A stretch of 64,000 bases of DNA, taken from assembly GCF_030246925.1 (NCBI RefSeq), contig NZ_CP126740.1, positions 1,860,001-1,924,000 of the forward strand. Direction: 5' to 3'. The notes below the pieces were generated by a model. That model worked only from the letters and a program-made list of their open reading frames with translations, was not told the origin of the DNA and did no database searches. Below, in pieces: positions 16,699-24,937 of the stretch. The stretch's first letter is position 1. Each line of letters starts with the position of its first letter. Source of the stretch: Microbacterium sp. zg-Y625 (lineage in GTDB: Bacteria > Actinomycetota > Actinomycetes > Actinomycetales > Microbacteriaceae). The translations under genes were made by a program, and so were the position numbers.

Positions 16699-18491
16699 CA
16701 TTCACCCCGCCGTCCGGCTTCACGACGCGCCCCACGCTCGAGGGGACGTTCGGCATGGCCGCCTCGACGCACGCCACGGCGACCGCTGTGGCCCAGGCGG
16801 TGCTCGAGCGCGGCGGGAATGCGTTCGACGCCGCGGTGGCGGGCGGGTTCGTGCTGCACATCGTCGAGCCCCACCTCAATGGCCCGGGCGGCGACCTCGT
16901 CGGCATCTTCCAGTCGGCGGATGCCACCGAGCCGACCGTCCTCATGGGGCAGGGACCGGCCCCGGCCGGAGCGACCATCGCCCACTTCACCGCTGAAGGG
17001 CTCGATCTCGTGCCCGGTGCGGGCGGGCTCGCCGCCGCGGTTCCCGGGGCCGTGGACGCCTGGCTCGTGCTGCTGCGCGACCACGGCACGTGGGAGCTCG
17101 GTGACGTGCTGTCCTTCGCGATCGGCTACGCCCGCGACGGGCATCCGCTCCTGCCCGCCGCGGCGACGACCATCGGGCGGGTGGCGGATCTCTTCCGCGA
17201 GTCCTGGCCGACGTCGGCGGCGCAGTGGATGCCGGGTGGCGAGATTCCGGCCGCCGGGTCGCTCGTGCGCAACCCGGCGTACGCGGCCGTGCTCGAGCGG
17301 CTCACCGCCGCCGGCGACGGCGCTGTCGACCGGCGGGAGCGCATCGACGCCGCGCGGCGGGAGTGGAAGACGGGGCTCGTCGCGCAGGCGGCATCCGCCT
17401 TTCTCGCGCAGCCCCACCGACACTCCTCGGGCACGGACCACGCCGGCGTCATCACCCCGGCGGACTTCGCGGCCTTCGACGCCGGATACGAGCCCGCCGT
17501 CACCGCCGATTTCCGAGGCTACGTGGTGGCCAAGGCGGGGGCGTGGACGCAGGGACCCGCGCTGCTGGAGGCGCTGCGGATCCTCGACGGCTTCGAGGAC
17601 GAGGCGCTGGACCCCGCGACCGCTCGGGGCGCCCACACGATCATCGAGGCGCTGAAGCTGGCGCTGGCCGACCGCGACGCGTACTTCGGCGACGCAGCGG
17701 ACCCGGCCCTCGTCACCAGCCTGCTGTCGGAGGAGTACGTGGCGTCGCGTCGTGCGGAGATCGGCGAGCGGGCGTCGCGGGAATGGCGACCGGGCGCGCT
17801 GCCGGGCATCGCGCCGTTCCATCCGCCGATGCGTCAGGAGCCGTCCGGTGGCGGCGCACCGGCCGGTGTCGGCGAGCCGACCGTCGCGAAATCCGGCGCG
17901 ACCCGAGGCGACACCTGCCACATCGACGTCGTCGACCGCTGGGGCAACATCGTCGCGGTCACGCCCTCGGGCGGATGGCTGCAGTCGTCGCCGACGGTCC
18001 CCGAACTCGGATTCTGCCTCGGCACCCGCTTGCAGATGACCTGGCTCGACGAGGCATCCCCCGCCGCGCTGCGGCCGGGCATGCGGCCGCGCACCACGCT
18101 CAGCCCCACGCTCGTGTCACGCGACGGCGCACCGGTGATGGCGCTCGGCACGCCGGGCGGAGACCAGCAGGAGCAGTGGCAGCTGCCGATGCTGCTGCGG
18201 ATCATGGTGGGCGGATACACGCCGCAACAGGCGATCGATGCGGCGACCCTGCACACGACCGCGGTGGTGGATTCGTTCTGGCCGCGCACATGGACGCCGG
18301 CCGGTGTGGTCGCCGAGGACCGCCTCGGAGCCGACGTCATCGACGAGCTGACCGCGCGCGGACACGATGTCACCGTGAGTGGCCCCTGGACCCTCGGCCG
18401 CCTGAGCGCCGTCGGCATCGACCGCAGTCGCGGCGTGCTCTGGGCAGCGGCGAATCCGCGTGGGATGCAGGGGTACGCGGCGGGGCGGTGA
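16695..18491 (+). CDS. Gamma-glutamyltransferase-family (Ntn-hydrolase) protein
   Basis: 598 aa. The N-terminal part matches the large GGT subunit: MAASTHATATAVAQAVLERG, GGNAFDAAVAGGF, GPGGDLVGIF, AAAVPGAVDAW. The likely autocatalytic cleavage and nucleophile residue is Thr407 in GATRGDTCHIDVVD, equivalent to the TTH motif, but with Cys where the family usually has a second Thr or a His. The small-subunit part includes RPRTTLSPTLVSRDG and TPGGDQQEQWQLP, which resembles the acylase-like GGT branch. There is no signal peptide, so it is likely cytoplasmic, unlike classical GGT. The GTG start overlaps the pepP stop. The substrate is unknown. Confidence 0.85.
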   Translation: MTFTPPSGFTTRPTLEGTFGMAASTHATATAVAQAVLERGGNAFDAAVAGGFVLHIVEPHLNGPGGDLVGIFQSADATEPTVLMGQGPAPAGATIAHFTAEGLDLVPGAGGLAAAVPGAVDAWLVLLRDHGTWELGDVLSFAIGYARDGHPLLPAAATTIGRVADLFRESWPTSAAQWMPGGEIPAAGSLVRNPAYAAVLERLTAAGDGAVDRRERIDAARREWKTGLVAQAASAFLAQPHRHSSGTDHAGVITPADFAAFDAGYEPAVTADFRGYVVAKAGAWTQGPALLEALRILDGFEDEALDPATARGAHTIIEALKLALADRDAYFGDAADPALVTSLLSEEYVASRRAEIGERASREWRPGALPGIAPFHPPMRQEPSGGGAPAGVGEPTVAKSGATRGDTCHIDVVDRWGNIVAVTPSGGWLQSSPTVPELGFCLGTRLQMTWLDEASPAALRPGMRPRTTLSPTLVSRDGAPVMALGTPGGDQQEQWQLPMLLRIMVGGYTPQQAIDAATLHTTAVVDSFWPRTWTPAGVVAEDRLGADVIDELTARGHDVTVSGPWTLGRLSAVGIDRSRGVLWAAANPRGMQGYAAGR

Positions 18492-18546
18492 GTCGCGGAG
18501 GGCGGCGCCAGCCGTCGTTCCCTCCCCAGGACGCGCGTCGTGCGGG

Positions 18547-18555
18547 TTATCCACA
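18547..18555 (+). promoter_or_regulatory. TTATCCACA nonamer, perfect match to the DnaA-box consensus
   Basis: A single exact TTATCCACA lies 64 bases before the start of the DUF222-HNH gene. No second box is adjacent, and there is no AT-rich stretch or dnaA/dnaN nearby, so this is not a replication origin. It may be a DnaA or repeat-associated site belonging to the HNH gene. Confidence 0.4.
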
Positions 18556-18618
18556 ATCAGCGGATGACCTGGGATTTGCGCTCCGTCAATGTCGGTGGCC
18601 CTCGGCAGAATAAGGGGC

Positions 18619-19959
18619 ATGGACAGCTCCCCGACCACCACTCGCGACGACGTGTCGTCGTTGACGGATGACGTGATGTCGTTGACGGATGTGGTGGCGG
18701 AGATGGTGGATGCCGACCGTCAGCTCGCCGCGATCCAAGCCTGGCAGTTGGGACTGCTGGCGCGGGCGGGGGCGATCGCGGCGGCGCAGACCGCGCAGAT
18801 CCCGATCGCCGCGCAACGGGAGCGGGAGATGCCGTTGCGGTCGATCGCGGCAGAACTGGGCGCGGCGCTGCGCCGGTCCGACCGGGGCATGCAGAACCGC
18901 ATCCACCACGCCACCCTGCTGCGCGAACGGTTCCCCGCCACCGTGACGGCGTTGGCGGAGGGGCGGATCGACATCGCCCACGTCCGGGTCATCGACGACG
19001 CCGGGGCGCGGATCGCCGACCCTGATGTGCGGGCGGTGTTCGAGCAGGCCGCGCTGGCCGTGGCGGAGCGGGAGACGGCGGGGCGGGCGAAGCCGATCAT
19101 CACCACCTTCGCCCACCGCATCGATCCCATCCCGCTCACGGAACGACACGCCACCGCGGCGGAGACTCGGCGGGTGTGGGTGCGGGACCTGGATGACGGG
19201 ATGGCCGAACTGGTCGCCCTGCTGCCGGCACCCCTCGCGTACGGCGTCCGCGACCGTCTCACCCAATACGCCCGCATCCTCCGCGACCCCGCTCCGGGCG
19301 AATCGGGCGCCGTGGACGACACGTCAGAACCACCCACTGCCGCGGACTGCCGGACGATGGATCAGCGGCGCGCGGACGTGTTCTCCGACCTGCTGCTCAC
19401 CGGACACGCCACCGCCGACGCCTCCGACGCGACCCTCTGCGAGAGCGACGCGCTCATCGCCCGCATCGAGGTCACCATCCCCGCCGCCACCCTCACCGGC
19501 CAGAACATCCCCGCCGCGTTCCGCGGACACGGGCCGGTCGACCCCGACACCGCCCGCCACCTCGCTTCCCTCGCCCTCACCTGGGACCGGCTGCACCTGA
19601 ACCCCGCCACCGGGGCCGTGGAACACACCGACAACTACCGGCCCACCCAGGCCCAACGCCGCCTCCTCCGCGCCCGCGACGAGCACTGCCGGTTCCCCGG
19701 CTGCCGCACCAGCGTCTGGCACTGCGACATCGACCACACCATCGACCACGCCCACGGCGGCCCCACCCGCGTCTGCAACCTGGCACACCTCTGCAAGCGG
19801 CACCACACCCTCAAGCACAACACCGCGTGGACCGTGGTGCAGCACGACGGTGGAGTGCTCATGTGGACCAGTCCCACCGGCCGGGTCTACCCCGACGTGC
19901 CGCCCCGGACCCTCGAGTTCACCGCGTCGGCCGCCAGCGGGGCTCCGCCACCGTTTTAG
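18619..19959 (+). CDS. DUF222 domain-containing HNH endonuclease-like protein
   Basis: 446 aa of the large actinobacterial family that includes the mycobacterial 13E12-repeat proteins. The helical DUF222 region covers about 30-330. The HNH nuclease is at about 350-405: CRFPGCRTSVWHCDIDHTID supplies a CxxxxC pair, the first catalytic His and the DH dyad; HLCKRHHTLKH completes the finger. The natural target and function are unknown; members are often multicopy and spread within genomes. An AAGGGG ribosome site precedes the ATG at 18619. The N-terminus has a short internal duplication (SLTDDVMSLTDVV). It is convergent with the alpha/beta hydrolase gene. Confidence 0.88.
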   Translation: MDSSPTTTRDDVSSLTDDVMSLTDVVAEMVDADRQLAAIQAWQLGLLARAGAIAAAQTAQIPIAAQREREMPLRSIAAELGAALRRSDRGMQNRIHHATLLRERFPATVTALAEGRIDIAHVRVIDDAGARIADPDVRAVFEQAALAVAERETAGRAKPIITTFAHRIDPIPLTERHATAAETRRVWVRDLDDGMAELVALLPAPLAYGVRDRLTQYARILRDPAPGESGAVDDTSEPPTAADCRTMDQRRADVFSDLLLTGHATADASDATLCESDALIARIEVTIPAATLTGQNIPAAFRGHGPVDPDTARHLASLALTWDRLHLNPATGAVEHTDNYRPTQAQRRLLRARDEHCRFPGCRTSVWHCDIDHTIDHAHGGPTRVCNLAHLCKRHHTLKHNTAWTVVQHDGGVLMWTSPTGRVYPDVPPRTLEFTASAASGAPPPF

Positions 19960-20025
19960 GCCGTGTTGATCAAGCTGGTGCGTAGCCCACCTGATCCGCG
20001 AACCGCTCCGTCGCCGCCGGCACCG

Positions 20026-20691
20026 TCAGGAGTGCGCGCGCATCCACGCAACGACGATCGGCGCCAGGCTCTCGCCCACGTCGTCCGCGGGGCGCTTGCG
20101 CCCCTTCACCTCGAACGAGTGGTTGCCACCGTCGATCCAGTGCACCGCGGCATCCCGGCACGACGCGACGGCATCGGCGAGCTGCTCGTGCGGGTCGACG
20201 AACGGGTCGTTCGTCCCCTCGACGAAGAGCTGCGGCGGCCCGACATCGGGCAGGTGCGCGACACGCGGCTTGTCGGGGCGGCCCGGCGGATGCAGGGGGT
20301 AGCCGAGGTACACCAGTCCCGCGGGCGAGATGAGGCCCTCCGCCGCAGCCATGGATGCCATGCGGCCGCCGTACGACTTGCCCGCCGCCCACACCGGCGC
20401 GCCGGGGACGCGACGCCGCAGCGCCGCCTCGGCGGCCTGCCAGGTGGCGAGAGCCTGCGACGCGGGCCCGGGCATGCGCCGTCCGGCCTCGACGTAGGGG
20501 AAGTTGAAACGCAGAGTCGCCACGCCCGCGGCATTGAGCCCGCGGGTGAAGCCGACGAGGAATGGGTGCCCGCACCCGGCGCCCGCGCCGTGGGCGACCG
20601 CGATCGCGGCCCACGGCTCTGCGGGACCCTCGAGCACCGCGGTGACCGCCACCTCCCCGGAGGGAAGGTCGACCATCAGCTGCTCGGTCAC
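20026..20691 (-). CDS. Alpha/beta-hydrolase-fold protein (KANL3/Tex30-like)
   Basis: 221 aa. VAHGAGAGCGHPFLVGFTRG is the oxyanion-side HGAG motif, GKSYGGRMAS is the nucleophile elbow with Ser, EGTNDPFVDP carries the likely acid Asp, and DGGNHSFEVKGRK the catalytic His. The order and short length fit the KANL3/Tex30-like hydrolase family rather than lipases. The substrate is unknown; the sequence shows no signal peptide, so it should act in the cytoplasm. The GTG start shares GTGA with the stop of the upstream membrane protein gene, implying one transcript. It is convergent with the DUF222-HNH gene. Confidence 0.82.
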   Translation of the reverse strand: MTEQLMVDLPSGEVAVTAVLEGPAEPWAAIAVAHGAGAGCGHPFLVGFTRGLNAAGVATLRFNFPYVEAGRRMPGPASQALATWQAAEAALRRRVPGAPVWAAGKSYGGRMASMAAAEGLISPAGLVYLGYPLHPPGRPDKPRVAHLPDVGPPQLFVEGTNDPFVDPHEQLADAVASCRDAAVHWIDGGNHSFEVKGRKRPADDVGESLAPIVVAWMRAHS

Positions 20692-21356
20692 GCGCGCGCG
20701 GACCCGCCCTCGCCGGGCGCCGCGTCGTCGCCGGTCGTCGGCTGGGCCTCCGAGTCGCCTTCGGGGCGCGGCGGAAGGATGCGCTCACCGTAGCGGGGCG
20801 GCTCGGTGGGGTCGGTTGGGGCTGCGGCCGGACGCGGCTGCGGCTGCGCCTGCGACTGCGGGCCCGGCGCGACGTGCGGCGCCGGCGCCGGGGCGTCGCT
20901 GCGCCCGAGCGCCTGACGTGCTTTGTGCACGCTCGCGGGCAGCACCGTGACGTCGTAGCGCTCGGCGACGACCTGGGTGATCGACGCGTAGTCGCGGCGT
21001 CGGCGGATCAGCGAGTACGTGATGATGCTCATCAGCATGCCCACGGCGATGCCGACGAACAGCACCCCGACGAACAGCTGGATCGGCACCTCGGGGGTAC
21101 CCAGGACGAAGATCGCCGCGAAGAGCAGTCCCAGCAGCAGGCCGTTGATCGCGCCCTGCCGCGCGGCGGTGGCGTAGCCGAGCCGCCCCGTCACCTTCTC
21201 GATGGACCGCAGCTCCTGCCCGACGATCGCGATGTCGCGCGCCGGCACCTCGGCCGAGATCATCGCCGAGACCGCCTTCTGAGCCGCCTCGTAGGTGGTG
21301 AAGCTCGCGACCGTGTCGCCGACCGCATTGCGCCCCGAACCGAACGGCCCCATCAT
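20688..21356 (-). CDS. General-stress-protein-17M-like membrane protein
   Basis: About 222 aa. The N-terminal part (VASFTTYEAAQKAVSAMI, then DIAIVGQELRSIEKVTGRL) resembles the general stress protein 17M / heat-induced YflT-type domain. Two membrane helices follow (GAINGLLLGLLFAAIFVLG and FVGVLFVGIAVGMLMSII), then a cytoplasmic portion ending in a long Pro/Ala/Gln-rich disordered tail. The start is ambiguous: ATG codons lie at 21362, 21356 and 21353. GGGGGA directly abuts the first but stands six bases before the second, so I chose 21356. Function is unknown. It is coupled to the hydrolase downstream and divergent from the MgtE-like gene. Confidence 0.75.
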   Translation of the reverse strand: MMGPFGSGRNAVGDTVASFTTYEAAQKAVSAMISAEVPARDIAIVGQELRSIEKVTGRLGYATAARQGAINGLLLGLLFAAIFVLGTPEVPIQLFVGVLFVGIAVGMLMSIITYSLIRRRRDYASITQVVAERYDVTVLPASVHKARQALGRSDAPAPAPHVAPGPQSQAQPQPRPAAAPTDPTEPPRYGERILPPRPEGDSEAQPTTGDDAAPGEGGSARA

Positions 21357-21422
21357 GCTCATTCCCCCATCTTCGCACGCGGTACCGCCGCGGGTCCGGG
21401 GCGGCCGGACCGCCCCGCCGAC

Positions 21423-21428
21423 TACGCT
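21423..21428 (+). promoter_or_regulatory. -10 element TACGCT of the MgtE-N/CBS gene
   Basis: TACGCT is six bases before the GTG at 21435, and no ribosome-binding site intervenes, so a leaderless transcript is likely. Confidence 0.5.
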
Positions 21429-21434
21429 GGTCGG

Positions 21435-22721
21435 GTGAGCACGCAGAGGGTCTTCGTCGCGCGGCTGGTCGGCTGCACGGTCTTCGATCCTGCCGGCGAC
21501 CGTCTCGGCAAGGTCCGCGACGTCGTCGTCATCTTCCGCAAGGACGATCCGCCGCGGGTGATCGGCCTGGTGGTCGAGATCCCCGGCCGCCGCCACGTCT
21601 TCCTCTCCATCGGCCGCGTCACGTCGATAGCGACCGGCCAGGTCATCTCGACCGGCCTCATCAACGTGCGGCGGTTCCAGCAGCGCGGCGGCGAGGTGCG
21701 CGTCATGGCCGAGCTGCTGGGACGCCGGGTCTACCTGCGGGACGGCAGCGGGACCGCCGTCATCGAGGACGTCGCCATCGACCGCAACCGCATCGGCGAC
21801 TGGGACGTGTCGCAGCTCTTCCTGCGACGCCCCAAGACCAGCGCCTCGCCCTTCGCGAAGGGGCCGACGACCTTCGCCGCGTGGAATGAGGTGCGCGAGG
21901 ACCAGGCCCCCGGAGAGGCCCAGTCGGCCGAGCAGCTGGTGGCGACATACTCCGAGCTGCACGCGGCGGACCTTGCGAACACCCTGCTGGACCTCCCGGC
22001 CGAGCGACTGCTCGAAGTGGCCGAGGAACTCCCCGACGACCGGCTCGCCGACGCCCTCGAGGAGATGCCCGAAGAGGATCAGATGCACATCCTCGAGCGC
22101 CTCGGCGACGAGCGCGCCGCCGACATCCTCGATCACATGGAGCCAGACGACGCCGCAGACCTGCTGGGTCAGTTCCCCGAGGGCCGCATCGCCCAGCTGC
22201 TCGAGCTGATGGAGCCCGACGAGGCCGAAGACGTCCGCGCGCTCTTGGAGTACGGGCCGGACACCGCCGGCGGTCTCATGACCAACGAGCCGATCGTGCT
22301 GTCGGCCGAGAACACGGTCGCTGAGGCGCTCGCGCTCATCCGCCGCCACGAGCTGCACCCCGCCCTCGCCGCCTCGGTGTTCATCACCCTCCCGCCGTTC
22401 GAGACGCCCACCGGGCGCCTGCTGGGGGTCGTGCACTTCCAGCGCATGCTGCGCTATCCGCCGCACGAGCGCCTGGGCGCCATCATCGACGACTCGATCG
22501 AAGCGGTCCCGGCGACGGCTCCCGCCTCCGAGGTCGCACGGCTGCTCGCCACCTACAACCTCGTGTCGCTTCCCGTGGTCGATCAGGCGCACCGCCTCGT
22601 CGGAGCGGTCAGCGTCGACGACGTGCTGGACTACCTGCTGCCCGAGGATTGGCGCTCGCCCGTCTCCGCCGCGCACCCCGCGGCTGCGCTGCGCCCCGAG
22701 ACGCCGACGGGGAAGCGCTGA
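21435..22721 (+). CDS. PRC-barrel / MgtE N-terminal / CBS-domain protein without a channel domain
   Basis: 428 aa soluble protein. Residues 1-140 look like two PRC-barrel-like units (TVFDPAGDRLGKVRDVVVIF; GRRVYLRDGSGTAVIEDVAI). Residues about 165-285 form the MgtE N superhelix, with repeats such as LPDDRLADALEEMPEEDQ. Two CBS domains follow (about 285-420; DTAGGLMTNEPIVLS, LPVVDQAHRLVGAVSVDDVL). The five-helix magnesium channel of true MgtE is absent, so this is not a transporter by itself; it may sense Mg2+ or nucleotides for a partner. The stop overlaps the ATG of the DUF1003 gene (TGATG), making that membrane protein the obvious partner. Mycobacteria keep a similar pair. Confidence 0.87.
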   Translation: MSTQRVFVARLVGCTVFDPAGDRLGKVRDVVVIFRKDDPPRVIGLVVEIPGRRHVFLSIGRVTSIATGQVISTGLINVRRFQQRGGEVRVMAELLGRRVYLRDGSGTAVIEDVAIDRNRIGDWDVSQLFLRRPKTSASPFAKGPTTFAAWNEVREDQAPGEAQSAEQLVATYSELHAADLANTLLDLPAERLLEVAEELPDDRLADALEEMPEEDQMHILERLGDERAADILDHMEPDDAADLLGQFPEGRIAQLLELMEPDEAEDVRALLEYGPDTAGGLMTNEPIVLSAENTVAEALALIRRHELHPALAASVFITLPPFETPTGRLLGVVHFQRMLRYPPHERLGAIIDDSIEAVPATAPASEVARLLATYNLVSLPVVDQAHRLVGAVSVDDVLDYLLPEDWRSPVSAAHPAAALRPETPTGKR

Positions 22722-23323
22722 TGGTCCGCGCGAAGAAGGCCTCGCTCGAGGCGCCCCGCGGCCGGCCCGGCGTGCTCCCCCGCCAGCCGCAGCCGTCGAG
22801 CGACCGGTTCGGCCGCTTCACCGAGTGGATCGCCCGCGCGATGGGCACGCCGCTGTTCCTGCTGATGCTGAGCCTGGCCTGCATCGCGTGGATCAGCTGG
22901 AACACGTTGGCGCCGATGAGCCTGCGGTTCGACTCCGCCGCCAACGGCTTCACCGCGCTGACGCTCATGCTCTCGCTGCAGGCGTCGTACGCCGCGCCCC
23001 TCATCCTGCTGGCCCAGAACCGCCAGGACGACCGCGAACGCGTGCAGATCGAGCAGGACCGCCAGCGCGCCGAACGCAACCTCGCCGACACCGAGTACCT
23101 CGCCCGCGAGATCGTGGCGCTGCGCATGGCGCTCACCGACGTGACGAGCGAGGTGGTCACGAAGGACGTGCTCCGCCAGGAGCTGGCCCGTGTCCTCGAG
23201 CAGCTCGACGACCGGGATGCCGCGCGCGAGCGCAGCGCGCACGACACCGCCGCCGCGCGCACCGACCGCGAAGACGACCACCGGCCGCGCGAGGAGCATC
23301 AGGACGGAACGGACCGGCCGTGA
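22721..23323 (+). CDS. DUF1003 membrane protein
   Basis: 200 aa. A short cytoplasmic N-terminus is followed by two membrane helices (GTPLFLLMLSLACIAWISWN and FTALTLMLSLQASYAAPLIL), then a long charged helical region beginning LLAQNRQDDRERVQIEQDRQ, which is typical of DUF1003. The last 50 residues are hydrophilic and probably disordered. The family is often found beside MgtE/CBS proteins, as here, and may form part of a divalent-cation pathway; that is inference. The ATG is chosen because it overlaps the upstream stop (TGATG); the gene is also coupled to mrp downstream by a GTGA overlap. Confidence 0.86.
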   Translation: MVRAKKASLEAPRGRPGVLPRQPQPSSDRFGRFTEWIARAMGTPLFLLMLSLACIAWISWNTLAPMSLRFDSAANGFTALTLMLSLQASYAAPLILLAQNRQDDRERVQIEQDRQRAERNLADTEYLAREIVALRMALTDVTSEVVTKDVLRQELARVLEQLDDRDAARERSAHDTAAARTDREDDHRPREEHQDGTDRP

Positions 23324-24465
23324 CCCCGTTCGACGACGCGGTGCGCGCCGCGGTCGGGGCGGTGGTCGACCCCGAGCTGCGGCGCCCCCTGGCAGAGCTC
23401 GACATGGTGCGCGACGTCGCCGTGCACGACGGCGTCGCCCGGGTTGCAATCGACCTCACCATCGTCGGCTGCCCCGCCGCCGACCGCATCGAATCCGATG
23501 TCCGCACCGCGGCGGCATCCGTCCCCGGCATCACCGCCGTCGATGTGCTCGTGGGCGTGATGACGCCGGCCCAGCGCGCCGCGCTGACGGAGCGCCTGCG
23601 CGGCGGCCGCCCGGCGCGCCAGATGCCCTTCGGGCCCGACTCCCTCACGCGCGTCATCGCCGTCACCAGCGGCAAGGGCGGCGTCGGCAAGTCGACGCTC
23701 ACCGCGAACCTCGCGGTCGCCCTCGCCGCGCGGGGAGCCGCCGTCGGACTCATCGACGCCGACGTGCACGGGTTCTCGATCCCGGCGCTGCTGGGACTCG
23801 TGGGCCCCGACGGACTGCCGCCGCAGCCCACGCGCATCGACGAGCTCATGCTGCCACCGGTGGCCTACGGGGTGAAGACGATCTCGATCGGCATGTTCCT
23901 CCCGCGCGATGCCGCGGCGCCCGGTGCCGTCGCCTGGCGCGGACCGATGCTCCACCGCACCGTGCAGCAGTTCCTCACCGACGTGTACTTCGGCGACCTC
24001 GACGTGCTGCTGCTGGACATGCCCCCCGGCACGGGAGACGTCGCCATCTCGGTGGGACAGTTCCTCCCCCACGCTGAGGTGCTCGTGGTCACCACGCCGC
24101 AGACGGCGGCATCCGACGTGGCCGTGCGCAGCGGTCTCGTGGCGCGCCAGACCGGTCAGCGCGTGATCGGCGTCGTGGAGAACATGGCCGCCATGACCCT
24201 CCCCGACGGCACCGTGCTCGATCTCTTCGGCTCCGGCGGCGGCCGCGCGGTCGCGCAGGCGCTGTCGGCCGACGGACACACCGTCCCGCTGCTGGGCACC
24301 GTTCCCCTCAGCCCCGCGCTCCGCGTCGGCGGCGATGCGGGCGTCCCCGTGGTGCTCGGTGCGCCCGGCGATCCGGCAGCGGCGGCGATCACCGCACTCG
24401 CCGACGGCATCCTCTCGCAGGGTCGCGGTCTTGCCGGCCGCTCCCTGCCCTTCTCCCCCGCCTAG
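23320..24465 (+). CDS. mrp: Mrp/NBP35-family ATP-binding Fe-S carrier protein
   Basis: 381 aa. An N-terminal MIP18/DUF59-like domain (AVVDPELRRPLAELDMV, then IDLTIVGCPAADRI) occupies about 1-95. The deviant Walker A P-loop VTSGKGGVGKSTL is at about 116-128, with LDMPPGTGDVAIS as the switch II/Walker B region. Family members bind ATP and transfer Fe-S clusters. The CxxC that normally follows the ENM motif and bridges a cluster across the dimer is missing: the sequence reads ENMAAMTLPDGTVLDLFGSG, with Leu-Pro-Asp-Gly at that place. Start GTG overlaps the DUF1003 stop. It is convergent with tatB. Confidence 0.9.
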   Translation: MTPFDDAVRAAVGAVVDPELRRPLAELDMVRDVAVHDGVARVAIDLTIVGCPAADRIESDVRTAAASVPGITAVDVLVGVMTPAQRAALTERLRGGRPARQMPFGPDSLTRVIAVTSGKGGVGKSTLTANLAVALAARGAAVGLIDADVHGFSIPALLGLVGPDGLPPQPTRIDELMLPPVAYGVKTISIGMFLPRDAAAPGAVAWRGPMLHRTVQQFLTDVYFGDLDVLLLDMPPGTGDVAISVGQFLPHAEVLVVTTPQTAASDVAVRSGLVARQTGQRVIGVVENMAAMTLPDGTVLDLFGSGGGRAVAQALSADGHTVPLLGTVPLSPALRVGGDAGVPVVLGAPGDPAAAAITALADGILSQGRGLAGRSLPFSPA

Positions 24466-24486
24466 ACGGCGGCCGCTGAGGTCGCC

Positions 24487-24867
24487 TCAGGTCGCCTCGG
24501 TGTCGAAGGGCGGCGGGCCCTCCGGCCGCTTCATCACGGGCGGGGGCGGTGATGCCGCGGCGGCGGTCACTGCGGCGCCCGCGGCGGCCGCACGCACCGT
24601 GGGTGTCGGCGCGTCGTCGAGCAGCGCCTCACGGATGATGCGGCGGGGGTCGTACTGGCGAGGGTCGAGCTTGCGCCAGTCGACGTCGTCGAGGTCCTCG
24701 CCCATCTCCTCCTTGACGCGGGTCTTCGCGCCCGAAACCCACTCGCGCACGCGCACGGTGAACCGAGCCAGCGCCTCGGCGTAGCCGGGCAGCCGCTCGG
24801 GCCCGATGAGCATGCCGGCGATCACGGCGATCAGCAGCAGCTTCTCCCACGTGAGACCGAAAACCAT
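24487..24867 (-). CDS. tatB: Sec-independent protein translocase subunit TatB
   Basis: 126 aa. A single N-terminal membrane helix (MVFGLTWEKLLLIAVIAGML) with the IGPERLPGYAEALARF hinge, followed by an amphipathic helix, is the TatA/B family layout; the extended acidic and Pro/Ala-rich C-terminus fits TatB rather than TatA. It recognises twin-arginine signal peptides together with TatC. The ATG is preceded by GGAGG and also lies six bases from a -10 hexamer. It stands alone between mrp (convergent) and the O-methyltransferase (divergent); in mycobacteria sigE and htrA lie near this position, but neither is present here. Confidence 0.88.
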   Translation of the reverse strand: MVFGLTWEKLLLIAVIAGMLIGPERLPGYAEALARFTVRVREWVSGAKTRVKEEMGEDLDDVDWRKLDPRQYDPRRIIREALLDDAPTPTVRAAAAGAAVTAAAASPPPPVMKRPEGPPPFDTEAT

Positions 24868-24873
24868 GCCTCC

Positions 24874-24879
24874 AGGTTA
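24874..24879 (-). promoter_or_regulatory. -10 element TAACCT of tatB
   Basis: TAACCT lies six bases before the tatB ATG, with GGAGG between them, so the hexamer and the ribosome site would be alternatives in the same short space. Confidence 0.45.
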
Positions 24880-24937
24880 CCCGTGCGCCTCACGGGTCGC
24901 GGCGCTCCTGCCGCGTACGCTGACAGCTGGAGGTCCC

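Noticed and set aside
18547..18555. DnaA box as a possible replication origin
   Set aside because: Only one box, no AT-rich unwinding region, and no dnaA, dnaN or rpmH nearby.
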